Shown in pieces: positions 32,695 to 41,400 of a stretch of DNA of 47,237 nucleotides. The notes beneath the pieces were generated by a model. The model had not been told where the DNA came from, made no database searches, and saw nothing but the letters and a program-made list of their open reading frames with translations. This stretch comes from Acidobacteriota bacterium (GTDB lineage Bacteria; Acidobacteriota; Blastocatellia; Pyrinomonadales; Pyrinomonadaceae). The DNA is taken from contig JAFAVK010000099.1 of the NCBI GenBank assembly GCA_019242475.1, positions 1 through 47,237 of the forward strand, given 5' to 3'. Position 1 is the stretch's first letter. Each line of letters begins with the position of its first letter. The position numbers and the translations under genes were made by a program.

Positions 32695-33948
32695 CTAAAA
32701 GATGACGACCATCGAGCCTTCGGGCACCTGTTCGTAAAAGTCGGAGATGTCGGAGAGGTGGAGGACGACGCAGCCCCAGGAGAGGTGGCGGGGGCCGGAG
32801 TCTTGCCATTCGCGCGCCCAGCCGTGGAAGCCGATGCCGCCGCCGAGGCGCGTCGTCTCAAGTGTGGGCGCGCGCCGCTCCCAGGCGGCGGCGATGGATG
32901 ATTCTTGCTTTTGATTTATCAAGCCTGCGGCGCGGCCGCGGGCGGCGTCGAACTTGTTCGGGTAGTTGATCTCTATCCAGTGGCCGCCGTAGTAGGCGCC
33001 GTAGTCGCCGGGAAAATCGCCGCGGTGCTTCTGCACGACGAAGTACATGCCCTTCGGCGTCCGGTTGTCGCCCTCGACCTGCTTCTCGCCCGAGCCCTGA
33101 CCCAGACTGATGTTGTACGCGCCCGCCACGCGCCCGCCCGCGTAGAGCCGCGCCCTGTAACGCCCCTGGTCAACGAGGACGAGCGTGCCCTCTTTTTGTG
33201 GGACGTAGAGCTTTCGGTGCGACTTGATGAAGGCCGAGGGCTCTTCATAATGTTCGCGCAGCCACGCGGCGTCCTTGCCGTCCGAAGAGGGCCAGTAGGT
33301 CGGCGCGAGCGTCAGGTCGCGCCGCAGCTCGACGTGCAGGTGCGCGTCGAAGAGTTTCTCGGGGTCTTGCCCGACGGTCGCCACAACCTGGCGGCGCCGC
33401 ACCTCTTCGCCCTCACGCACCTTAATCTCGTGCAGGTGCGCGTAGAGCGAGCGTATCACGCGCCGCTCGTGGTTCTCGTAGAAGAGGTGTTCGACGACGA
33501 CGACGTTTCCCCACAGGCGCCCGCAGTCACGCGCGAAAACCACGCGGCCGTTGGCGACCGTGTAGACGGGCTGGCCGAGGTCTGTGTTCCCGCCGCCCGC
33601 GCCGTTCCAATCCTCGCCCGTGTGGAGCCCGAGGCTGTACTGTTCGGCGAAATGCGTCGCCACGTACCAGCCCGCGTAACGCTTTCCCGTCGCCGCGTCC
33701 GTGTAGGAGCCGCCGCCCTCGCCGTCGCCGAAGGGGAAGTCGAAGCCGTCGGCCGGCGCGTACTCGGCGCGCATGTACCCGTCGAAGTCTAAGGGCTCGG
33801 GCGGCGCCGCCGCGGCCGTCGAGACGTTGGCCGCGGGCGCGGCCGTCTTAGTCGCCACCGCGCGCGGCGCGACCGAGCAGGCGGAGCTTAAGAACAGGAA
33901 CGCCGCGAGCGCGAAGGCAAATTTCGTCAAAGTTCTCCCCGTCTGCAT
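32695..33948 (-). CDS. Fused M23 endopeptidase / L,D-transpeptidase lipoprotein-like protein
   Basis: A 417-residue envelope protein. The N-terminal signal ends near LFLSSACS, a lipobox-like site at Cys24. An M23 zinc peptidase domain follows (about 95-215): HTGEDW gives His109 and Asp113, LYAHLHEIKV gives His171, and DAHLHVE gives His203 and His205. A YkuD-type L,D-transpeptidase domain (about 245-417) opens KEGTLVLVDQGRYRARLYAGG and contains the catalytic HGWA...HLSWGCVVL with His375 and Cys393. One part would cut peptide cross-links while the other makes 3-3 cross-links or attaches lipoproteins; both sets of catalytic residues appear intact. The pairing in one chain is uncommon. It is divergent from HtrA. 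Confidence 0.88.
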   Translation of the reverse strand: MQTGRTLTKFAFALAAFLFLSSACSVAPRAVATKTAAPAANVSTAAAAPPEPLDFDGYMRAEYAPADGFDFPFGDGEGGGSYTDAATGKRYAGWYVATHFAEQYSLGLHTGEDWNGAGGGNTDLGQPVYTVANGRVVFARDCGRLWGNVVVVEHLFYENHERRVIRSLYAHLHEIKVREGEEVRRRQVVATVGQDPEKLFDAHLHVELRRDLTLAPTYWPSSDGKDAAWLREHYEEPSAFIKSHRKLYVPQKEGTLVLVDQGRYRARLYAGGRVAGAYNISLGQGSGEKQVEGDNRTPKGMYFVVQKHRGDFPGDYGAYYGGHWIEINYPNKFDAARGRAAGLINQKQESSIAAAWERRAPTLETTRLGGGIGFHGWAREWQDSGPRHLSWGCVVLHLSDISDFYEQVPEGSMVVIF

Positions 33949-33994
33949 CCGTACGTTAAGACACCCGGCGGGCGTCCGCGGTTCCGCGCGGGTT

Positions 33995-34023
33995 TTGCGT
34001 CGGCGGCGGAGTAGTTGTTAAAT
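33995..34023 (+). promoter_or_regulatory. Candidate promoter for the HtrA gene
   Basis: TTGCGT (33995-34000), 17-nt spacer, TTAAAT (34018-34023), about 100 nt before the ATG at 34123, inside the divergent gap. Confidence 0.4.
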
Positions 34024-34122
34024 AAGGGCGGAAGAAACTCGTTCGCCCAGACGTTCGTAGAATGTGCGCGCGCGGCCGCCCCCGCGCGGCGCCGGGTAAT
34101 TTTTTAGAGAGGCACGATTATT

Positions 34123-35622
34123 ATGAGGAGAGCATTCAGCGCGTTCGTCATCTTTCTCGCCTTCGCCTTCGCGCTCGGGGGGTGCCGGAGGGCGGCGCAG
34201 CCGGAGCAGGGGCAGCCGTCGGAGCGGCAGGGGAACTTCACGCTGCCGCCGTCCGCGGCGCCTAACGTCGAGCACAACTCTTACGCCGACGTGGTCGCGC
34301 GCGTCGCGCCGGCGGTCGTCACCATCCGCGCCGAGAAGGTCTCGCGCATGCCGCGCCAGCACCCGTTCCTCGACGACCCTTCCTTGCGCGACTTCTTCGG
34401 CGGGCGCCAGCCGCAGCAGGAGCAGCCGCAGGTGCAGCGCCAGCGCGCGCTCGGCTCCGGCGTCATCATCAGCCCCGACGGGTACATCGTCACCAACCAC
34501 CACGTCGTGGACGGCGCCGAGCAGATCACGGTCGAGTTCACCGACCGCCGCAGCTTCTCCGCGAAACTCGTCGGCACAGACCAGCCCTCCGACCTCGCCG
34601 TGCTCAAGGTCGAGGCGAAAGACCTGCCCGTGCTCACGCTCGGCGATTCCGACAAGGTTCGCGTCGGCGACGTGGTGCTCGCCGTCGGCAACCCTCTGGG
34701 CGTCGGCCAGACCGTGACCTCGGGCATCATCTCCGCCAAGGGGCGCTACACGGGTCTGTCCGACGGGAGCTTCGAAGACTTTCTACAGACCGACGCGCCG
34801 ATTAACCAGGGCAACTCGGGCGGCGCGCTCGTCAACACCTCGGGCGAGCTGGTCGGCATCAACTCGCAAATCCTCAGCCCCTCGGGCGGCAACATCGGCA
34901 TCGGCTTCGCCATCCCCTCGAACATGACGCGCACCGTCACCGAGCAGCTCATCAACAAGGGGCGCGTCCGGCGCGGGCAGCTCGGCGTCGTCGTGCAGGC
35001 CGTGACCGAGGAGATCGCGCAGAGCCTCGGGCTCAAGGACGTGCGGGGCGTCATCGTCGGCTCGGTGCAGAAGGGGAGCGCGGCGGACAAGGCCGGATTG
35101 AAGCAGGGCGACGTGATCGTGGGCTTCAACGGCGCGAACGTCAACGAGGCCAACGAGCTGCGCAACCTCGTCGCTGCGACGCAGCCGGGCGCCGACGTGA
35201 CGCTCAAGATTCTGCGCGACGGGCGCGAGCAGGACGTGAAGGTCACGGTCGGCGAGCTGTCGGCCAACTCTAACGGCGCGCGCGGCGAAGAGGAGGGCGG
35301 CGGCGGCGAAGGCGAACAGGGCGAGGAGGGCGGCGGCAAGCTCGGAATCACGGTGGCGCCTGTCACGCCTGACCTCGCTTCGCGCCTGCGCCTGCCCGCG
35401 GACAGGCAGGGGCTCGTCGTCACGGAGGTTGACCCCAACGGCCCCGCGGCCGACGCGGGACTCCGCCAGGGAGATTTGATTGAGCAGGCGAACCGCGAGC
35501 CCGTCAAATCGCCCGAAGACCTCCGCGCGGCCGTCGATGCCGCGGGCGACCGCCCCGTCCTCCTTCTCGTCACGCGCGGCAACGAGGGCTCGACCTACAT
35601 CACCGTCCGGCCGAGGAGATAA
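34123..35622 (+). CDS. HtrA/Deg-family serine protease with two PDZ domains (lipoprotein)
   Basis: A 499-residue periplasmic quality-control protease. The signal ends FALGGC (lipid attachment at Cys21). The trypsin-like domain (about 55-275) has the full triad: His127 in TNHHVV, Asp157 in PSDLAVL, Ser232 in GNSGGAL. PDZ1 begins near GQLGVVVQAV (about 285-385), a Gly/Glu-rich linker (EEEGGGGEGEQGEEGGG, about 387-403) follows, and PDZ2 holds KLGITVAPVTPDL ... PNGPAADAGLRQGDLI. This is the DegP/DegQ layout, with membrane tethering. AGAGAGG precedes the ATG. It likely degrades misfolded envelope proteins. Confidence 0.94.
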   Translation: MRRAFSAFVIFLAFAFALGGCRRAAQPEQGQPSERQGNFTLPPSAAPNVEHNSYADVVARVAPAVVTIRAEKVSRMPRQHPFLDDPSLRDFFGGRQPQQEQPQVQRQRALGSGVIISPDGYIVTNHHVVDGAEQITVEFTDRRSFSAKLVGTDQPSDLAVLKVEAKDLPVLTLGDSDKVRVGDVVLAVGNPLGVGQTVTSGIISAKGRYTGLSDGSFEDFLQTDAPINQGNSGGALVNTSGELVGINSQILSPSGGNIGIGFAIPSNMTRTVTEQLINKGRVRRGQLGVVVQAVTEEIAQSLGLKDVRGVIVGSVQKGSAADKAGLKQGDVIVGFNGANVNEANELRNLVAATQPGADVTLKILRDGREQDVKVTVGELSANSNGARGEEEGGGGEGEQGEEGGGKLGITVAPVTPDLASRLRLPADRQGLVVTEVDPNGPAADAGLRQGDLIEQANREPVKSPEDLRAAVDAAGDRPVLLLVTRGNEGSTYITVRPRR

Positions 35623-35624
35623 AC

Positions 35625-35730
35625 AGTAGGCAGTAGGCAGATGGCAGTAGGCAGTTGAAGAAGTTACGAAATAACGGTCAAGGCTCTTGACCCTCAACCA
35701 CTGCCTACTGCCATCTGCCTACTGCCTACT
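35625..35730. repeat. Perfect 31-bp GTAGGCA-family hairpin
   Basis: Arms 35625-35655 and 35700-35730 are perfect reverse complements, 44-nt spacer. Each arm is made of CAGTAGG-type heptads with one variant unit, CAGATGG, mirrored in the other arm. It starts just after the HtrA stop and ends 8 nt before the next start codon. Confidence 0.92.
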
Positions 35731-35738
35731 TCCTTCCC

Positions 35739-36044
35739 ATGTTTCTCGTCGAGATACTTCTGCCGCTCTACGACAACGAGGGGCGGCGCTTCGGCGCGGA
35801 GGATTTCGACCGCGTGAGCGAGGAGCTGGCGGCGCGCTTCGGGGGCGTGACTACGTTCCGGCGCTCGCCGGGCGAGGGCGTCTGGCGCGAGGGCGGCGGC
35901 GAGAGTCGCGACCGCGTCGTCGTCTTCGAGGTGATGTCCGAAGGTTTAGACCGCGCGTGGTGGCGCGAGTATCGCGAGGGTTTAGAACGCCGCTTCCGTC
36001 AGGAGAAGATCGTCGCGCGCGCGACCGAGTTCGAGGAGCTTTAA
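35739..36044 (+). CDS. Conserved small protein of unknown function
   Basis: A 101-residue cytosolic protein starting FLVEILLPLYDNEGRRFGAEDF and ending WWREYREGLERRFRQEKIVARATEFEEL. I recognise the pattern (LLPLYDNEG ... RFGGVTxFxRxPxxGxW ... VEVMxExLDRxWW) from proteins of similar length in diverse soil bacteria, none with a known role. It reads as a ferredoxin-like alpha/beta sandwich. The start codon at 35739 has no Shine-Dalgarno; the bases before it are the flank of the hairpin's right arm. Confidence 0.8.
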   Translation: MFLVEILLPLYDNEGRRFGAEDFDRVSEELAARFGGVTTFRRSPGEGVWREGGGESRDRVVVFEVMSEGLDRAWWREYREGLERRFRQEKIVARATEFEEL

Positions 36045-36049
36045 AGGCT

Positions 36050-36138
36050 CAGGAATAATTCAGGGATGGACAGGATGTTTAGGATTAGAGAATTGACTCT
36101 TAATCCTAAACATCCTGTCCATCCCTGAATTATTCCTG
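36050..36138. repeat. Perfect 38-bp hairpin with 9-bp internal period (GGATGGACA family)
   Basis: Arms 36050-36087 and 36101-36138 are perfect reverse complements over 38 bp, 13-nt loop. The arm contains GGAT recurring every 9 bp (GGATGGACA, GGATGTTTA, GGATTA). It begins six bases after the stop of the 101-residue protein gene and borders the AT-rich array. Confidence 0.93.
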
Positions 36139-36150
36139 TGTCGATTAACA

Positions 36151-36516
36151 TTAGCGAAATCCTATACGCGAAGGGCAAATCAGAGCAATTTTTCCGAAAT
36201 CAGGCGCGCGCGAGGCGAAATCCCGCGAAAATTACGCAATCCCACGTGCAAACGGCGGAATCTCGCAAAAAAGAGCCGAATCTGGCATTTCATTACCGAA
36301 ATGGGATACGCGTATAGCCATATTTGGGAATTTATCCGAGAATTTGGAAAAACAGAGCCATATTTCACATTCGCTTACCGAAATCGTATACGCGGGGAGC
36401 CACATCTGAGAATTTATACGAGATTCTGTAGATTATCCGAGATATCGTACGAATCTTCGAGACATCGTAGAAAACTTCGCCGATATCCGGCAAATAAAGC
36501 CGAAATCGCCATAACA
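36151..36516. repeat. AT-rich array of degenerate ~20-bp units (consensus near GCCGAAATC)
   Basis: About 370 bp of conspicuously lower GC than the rest of the window. It splits into roughly 17 units of 17-22 bp, most starting GCCGAAATC, GCGAAATC, ACCGAAAT or CCGAGATATC. Longer matches exist: the 54 bp at 36293 and the 54 bp at 36375 agree at 43 positions, and 36151 shares TTAGCGAAATCCTATACGCG with TTACCGAAATCGTATACGCG at 36375. Several units hold small palindromes (GCCGAATCTGGC, GCGGAATCTCGC, CGCCGATATCCGGC). Short open frames on both strands look compositionally driven. I do not recognise the element. Confidence 0.7.
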
Positions 36517-36583
36517 GACAAAAAAACGCGCGCGCGAAGAGGAAAATCCTTCTCCTCTTCACGCGCGCACACGCATTTTTGTC
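36517..36583. terminator. Bidirectional rho-independent terminator-like hairpin
   Basis: GACAAAAAAACGCGCGCG at the left and CGCGCGCACACGCATTTTTGTC at the right flank AAGAGGA / TCCTCTT, giving a long stem with a small loop, an A-tract upstream and a T-tract downstream, so it could stop transcription from either strand. It separates the array from the Crp-like fragment and cspA. Confidence 0.7.
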
Positions 36584-36658
36584 GAAAAGACTCGTTTAGT
36601 CGGCAGCAGTGGCGTGAATCTCTTGAATTCTCGCGCGGCGGGCGTGAAGATAAGCGCG

Positions 36659-36899
36659 ATGACGACGGACAAGATTGCGGCGCTGAGGCGGACGGCGCTC
36701 TTCGGCGAGTTGGACGACTCGACGCTCGGGGCGCTGGCGGCGCGCGCGGTCGAGCGCCGCTACGCGCGCGACGAGATAATCTTCCTCGCGGGCGGGGCCG
36801 GGGCTCTTCTTCCTCCTCCTCGGCGTGGCGCGGGTCGGGTGCATGCCGTTGTCAGGCGCGGCCGCCTCAGGAGATTTTGACCACGTTCTTCGCTTGTAG
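36659..36899 (+). pseudogene. Truncated, frameshifted Crp/Fnr-type cyclic-nucleotide-binding fragment
   Basis: The first ~45 codons read ALRRTALFGELDDSTLGALA followed by RYARDEIIFLAGG, a typical N-terminus of the cNMP-binding domain of Crp/Fnr regulators. After the poly-Gly region the reading degrades, but another frame continues with GLFFLLLGVARVGCMPL, the expected next strand, so an indel has occurred near 36800. It stops at 36897, without the rest of the sensor domain and with no helix-turn-helix, and its 3' part overlaps the opposite-strand cspA. It is best read as a remnant. Confidence 0.7.
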
Positions 36900-37073
36900 C
36901 CCCTTCGGCCCTTCGACCACCTCGAAGCTGACGCGGTCGCCTTCGGATAGAGTCTTGAAACCCTCCGCGATGATCGCCGCGTGGTGGACGAAAACGTCGG
37001 CGCCCCTCTCGCGCACGATGAACCCGTAGCCCTTCGCGTCGTTATACCACTTCACGATACCCTGCTCCTCCAT
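36867..37073 (-). CDS. Cold-shock domain protein (CspA family)
   Basis: A 68-residue single OB-fold RNA/ssDNA-binding protein. The RNP1 motif KGYGFIV and RNP2 motif VFVHHAAI are intact; the start GIVKWYNDAKGYGFI and the end VEGPKGLQAKNVVKI are typical. It acts as an RNA chaperone. AGGAGGGGG lies about 10 nt before the ATG. The 230-nt gap to the next, divergent gene holds no other gene that I can see; it contains a small GACGCCC-AAAT-GGGCGC hairpin about 130 nt before the ATG that could belong to a structured leader, as is common for csp genes. Confidence 0.93.
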   Translation of the reverse strand: MEEQGIVKWYNDAKGYGFIVRERGADVFVHHAAIIAEGFKTLSEGDRVSFEVVEGPKGLQAKNVVKIS

Positions 37074-37303
37074 ATGCGTTTACCCCCTCCTGCGAAATTA
37101 ACTACCGTTATGATATTAACCCCACCTGCCCAGTCTTCGGCTCCCGTATGCTTAGCGAATAGCGCCTAACACCAAGTATACGGACTACAAGCCGCCAGTA
37201 AAGACGCCCAAATGGGCGCATTTGTTCTTATCCCGCCGGTCCCCGGTCGCGGGCGAAAAAAAATCTTCGCAACCGCGCGCGCTTTCTATAAACTCCGGAG
37301 CAA

Positions 37304-38416
37304 ATGAACAGACCACCGACTGACCGCCGGAGCTTTCTCGCCTCCGCGCTCGCGGCCGGCACTTACGCGGCGCTGGCCCAAGGCCCGGCCGCACTCGCCG
37401 CGCAGGAAGAGCCGCCGCGCCGCCTCCCGCCGCTCAAGGTCTCGGGCGACCGACGCATCCGCACGGTCGTCGGGCTCCGTCCCTACCGCCCCGAGGGGTT
37501 CGTGCTGACGAACGAGCGCCTGGGCGAGAAGGTCGTCGTCCACAACTACGGCCACGGCGGGGGCGGGGTGTCGCTCTCGTGGGGCGTGGCGCAGATGGCG
37601 GCGGAGCAGGCGCGCAACCTCGAAGACAAGAACGTGGCCGTCATCGGCTGCGGCGTCGTCGGGCTCTCGACGGCGCGCGTGTTGCAACGGCGCGGCAAGG
37701 CCGTCACCATCTACACGCGCGAGCTGCCGCCCGAGACGACCTCGAACGTCGCGGGGGCGCTCTGGTACCCGACGCACGTCTACGACCCGCAGAAGGTCTC
37801 CGCCACCTTCCTCGAACGCTACGGGCTCGCCTGCCGCCTCGCGCACCGCGAGTTCCAGTCCTACGTCGGCCCCGAGTACGGCGTCCGCTGGATCGAGACC
37901 TACACGCTCAGCCCGGAGCCCGTCGGCCGCGAGCTGCCGGGCGGCCCCGAACTCTACCCCGAGACGCGTTTCTACGCGGACGCGCGCCCGCTCTTCGGCT
38001 TCCCTTACGCCAGACGTTTCGGCTCGATGATGATCGAGCCGCAAATCTACCTGCGCGCGCTCCTGCGCGACTTCTACACGGCGGGCGGCAAACTCGTCGT
38101 GAGGGAGTTGAAGACGCGCGAGGAGGTGGCGCAGCTCCCCGAGCGCGTCGTCTTCAACTGCACGGGCCTCGGCACGCGCGCACTCTTCGGCGACCAGGGG
38201 ATGGCTTCGATGCGCGGCCAGATCGAGGTGCTCCTGCCGCAGCCCGAGCTGGACTACGGCTACCTCGCCAACTCGCTCTACATGTTCCCGCGCGCGGACG
38301 GCGTCATCCTCGGCGGCACGTTCGAGGCCGGCAACTGGTCGATGGACGCCGACGACGCGACGACCAAACGCATCATCGAAGGCAACGCGCAGATCGCGAA
38401 GGGGCTGCGGCGCTGA
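37304..38416 (+). CDS. D-amino-acid-oxidase-like flavoprotein with permuted motif order and Tat signal
   Basis: A 370-residue FAD-dependent oxidoreductase. A twin-arginine signal lies at DRRSFLASALAAG (Arg8-Arg9). Next comes GLRPYRP (57-63) and VHNYGHGGGGVSLSWG (79-94), which in canonical D-amino-acid oxidases are the C-terminal substrate-Arg and FAD-binding signatures. Only after this comes the Rossmann motif VAVIGCGVVGLSTARVLQ (GxGxxG at 115-120), normally at the N-terminus, followed by LPPETTSNVAGALWYP. The chain ends shortly after PRADGVILGGTFEAGNW, which normally precedes GLRPxR. The order therefore looks like a circular permutation. Likely a periplasmic D-amino-acid or related amine oxidase. 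It is 21 nt upstream of the phosphoesterase fusion. Confidence 0.88.
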   Translation: MNRPPTDRRSFLASALAAGTYAALAQGPAALAAQEEPPRRLPPLKVSGDRRIRTVVGLRPYRPEGFVLTNERLGEKVVVHNYGHGGGGVSLSWGVAQMAAEQARNLEDKNVAVIGCGVVGLSTARVLQRRGKAVTIYTRELPPETTSNVAGALWYPTHVYDPQKVSATFLERYGLACRLAHREFQSYVGPEYGVRWIETYTLSPEPVGRELPGGPELYPETRFYADARPLFGFPYARRFGSMMIEPQIYLRALLRDFYTAGGKLVVRELKTREEVAQLPERVVFNCTGLGTRALFGDQGMASMRGQIEVLLPQPELDYGYLANSLYMFPRADGVILGGTFEAGNWSMDADDATTKRIIEGNAQIAKGLRR

Positions 38417-38437
38417 AGGGAAGTTCTCAGGAGAGAG

Positions 38438-41400
38438 ATGAACCGTCGTCGCTTTCGCCCGCCCGCGCCTTCCGCGCGCGCCCTCGTGCTCGCCGCCTTT
38501 GTTCTGTTGGCGGCCGCGGCGCTCGGGCTCGTCAACTCTTCCGCCGACATCACCGTCGGGAACCGGCCCGCCTCGGAAGGCCGTGCGATTACGCCCGCGG
38601 GCTCGCTCGTCAAAGACCTGACGACGGGGCGGCCGGCGGTCGTCCCCCTGCCCGTCAACATCGTGCGCAGCCCCGACCGCGCGGGGCCGGGCGGGCGCGG
38701 TCGCTTCCTCGCCGTCGTCGGCAGCGGCTACGGCGTGCAGTTCGACGCCGCGTCGAACAAGGCGCAGCAGTCGCTCGCCGTCATCGACCTCAACGCGCGC
38801 CCGCCGGCCGTCACGCAGAACGTTTACTTCCCGAAGCCGCAGAGCGCGAACGTCGGCGCCGTCTTCTCGCAGAAGCCCGACCGCGCGGGCTCCTACAGGC
38901 TCCTGGTCTCGGGCGGGTTCGAGAATAAGGTCTGGGCCTTCGACTTCGACCCGAACTCGGCGCAGCCGATCAGCCCACGCTCGGACGGCCCCGACACGAA
39001 GGTCACGGCGCCCTTCATTGATGTCAGCGGCCTCACCGCGCGCCCCGCCGACCCGCGCTACAACGACGGGCAGGCGGCCGTCTACCCGACGGGGCTCGCG
39101 CTCTCGCCCGACGGCGAGGCGCTCTACGTCGCCGACAACCTCGGCGACAGCCTCGGCATCGTCCACGACTTAAACGGCCAGCGGAGGCTCGAACGCATCG
39201 ACCTCGCGGGGCAGAACGCCCGGCAGGGAGTCGCGCCAACGACGAGCCCGGCGCCCGCCGAAGGCATGGGCTCCCTCGTCTACCCTTACGCCGTCGCCGT
39301 GCTGCCCGTCCCGCCGCAGCGCGTCCGCGGCGGCCCCTACGTCGCGCTGCCCCCGGGCTCGGTCGCGAAGGCGTACGTGTCTTGCTGGAACGACGCCTCG
39401 GTCGCCGTCGTCGATTTCGCGTACGGCGAACGCCGCGTCTCCTACGTGCCCGTGGGGAGGCACCCGACGGCGATGATTTTTGATGAGAAGTTCTCGAAGC
39501 TCTACGTCGTCAACTCGAACGACGACAGCGTCTCCGTCATCGACACGAAGACCGACCGCGAGGTCGAGCGCATCAACGTCCGCCTCGCCGAAGGCGCGCC
39601 GCTCGGCTCAAGCCCCGAAGGGCTCGCGCTCTCCGAAGACGGCCGCACGCTCTACGTCGCCAACGCGCACAGCAACTCAATCGCCGTGGTGAGTCTGAGA
39701 GGCGAGGGCGCGCGGCGTTCGGTCGTGCGCGGCTTCATCCCCGCGGGGCAATACCCTTCGGCCGTCGCGGTCGCGGACGGCGCGCTCTTCGTCGGCAACG
39801 GGAAGGGGACGGGCTTCGCCAACTCCTCGTCGGTCGTGGACAACTCCGGGCGCGCGCCGAACCTGCCGAACGAGCGCTTCCCCCTCGGCACGGGGCACAA
39901 CACGCACGGCGGCGAGTACAGCGTCGCGCTCGTCGCCGGCAACCTCTCCACGCTGCCCGAGCCGAACGAGCGCCGGCTCGTGCGCTACACGCAGAGCGTC
40001 ATGCGCAACAACAACCTCGTCGGGGCCGGGCGGCGCGAACTCTTCGGCGGGCGCTCGCCCATCAAGCACGTCATCTACGTCATCAAGGAGAACCGCACTT
40101 ACGACCAGCTCTTCGGCGACTTGAAGACCTCGGGCGACGGCACGCCCGCCGACGGCGACCCCTCGGTCGCCATCTTCGGCGCGGGCGAGGCGGCGCGCAC
40201 TCCGAAGGGCGAGCCGCAGACAGTCGCGCCCAACCACCGCGCGCTCGCACAGCGCTTCGGGCTCTTCGACCGCTTCTTCGTCAACGCCGAGGCGAGCCCC
40301 GACGGCCACAACTGGTCAACCGCCGCCTTCTCGACCGACTATCTCGACAAGGCATACCGCTGGGACTACTCCGACCGCGGCCGCACCTACGACTACGAGG
40401 GCTTCAACCGCCTGCCCAACATCTGGCCGAAGTCGGACGCGCCGCCCGCCTTCCCCGCGGACGCGGGCGCGGAGGAGATGACCGAGTTCTTCCGCCGCTA
40501 CGTCCCGTATCTGCACGGCCGGCGCGACGTGACCGAGCCCGAGACGCTCTACCTCTGGGACGCAGCCGCCCGCGCCGGCCTCACCTACCGCAACTACGGC
40601 GAGTTCGTCGGCACGATGTCCGAGGCCGACGTGGTCTCGTTCAGGACGAACAAGGAGAAGACCTACCCAGACCTGACGTGGACGGTCTCGGCCGTGCCGA
40701 CGAAGAAGGCGCTCGAAGGCCACTACAACCCGTACTACCGCAACTTCAACCTGCAAACGCCCGACGCGATGACGGTCGATTCCTACCGCATCGCGCACGC
40801 GGCGGGCAGCGCGGGCGAGGCGCTCGTCGCGCCGTGGAACGCGCAGAAGCAGAGGAGCGGCTACTCACGCCTCTCGACCTGGCTCGCGGAGTTCCGCGAC
40901 TTCGTCCGCGCGCGCCGGACGGGGCAGGGCGAGGAGCTGCCGAACTTCTCCGTCGTGCGTCTGCCGAACGACCACACCTCCGGCGTCGAGGCGGGCAAGC
41001 CGACAGCGCAGTTCTACGTCGCCGACAACGACTACGCGCTCGGCGGCCTCGTCGAAGCGGTCTCCGACAGCCCCTACTGGAAGGACACGGCCATCTTCGT
41101 CGTCGAGGACGACGCGCAGGACGGCCCCGACCACGTGGACTGCCACCGCTCGGTCGCGCTCCTCGTCAGCGCCTACAACCGCCCCGGCGCGCTCGTCCAC
41201 GAGTTCCACAACACCGTCAGCTTCATCCGCACGATGGAGCTTCTGCTCGGCATGGAGCCGATGAACCTGCTCGACGCGACGGCCGTGCCCGTGGACATCT
41301 TTCAAGGCCAACCCGACCTCCTCCCCTACCATGCGATCCTCCCGACAATCGCGCCCAACAACCTCTTCACGCCCCCGGCTCGCGACGCCGCCGCGCTCTA

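Noticed and set aside
36151..36516. CRISPR array
   Set aside because: Units are too short, too degenerate and lack uniform spacers; no cas genes are nearby.
36301..37029. 242-codon plus-strand open frame across the AT-rich array
   Set aside because: It runs through the repeat array, the terminator, the Crp-like remnant in the wrong frame, and cspA antisense. No family resemblance.
37074..37303. tRNA or riboswitch in the cspA/flavoprotein gap
   Set aside because: No cloverleaf or known riboswitch core could be traced; only a small hairpin is seen.
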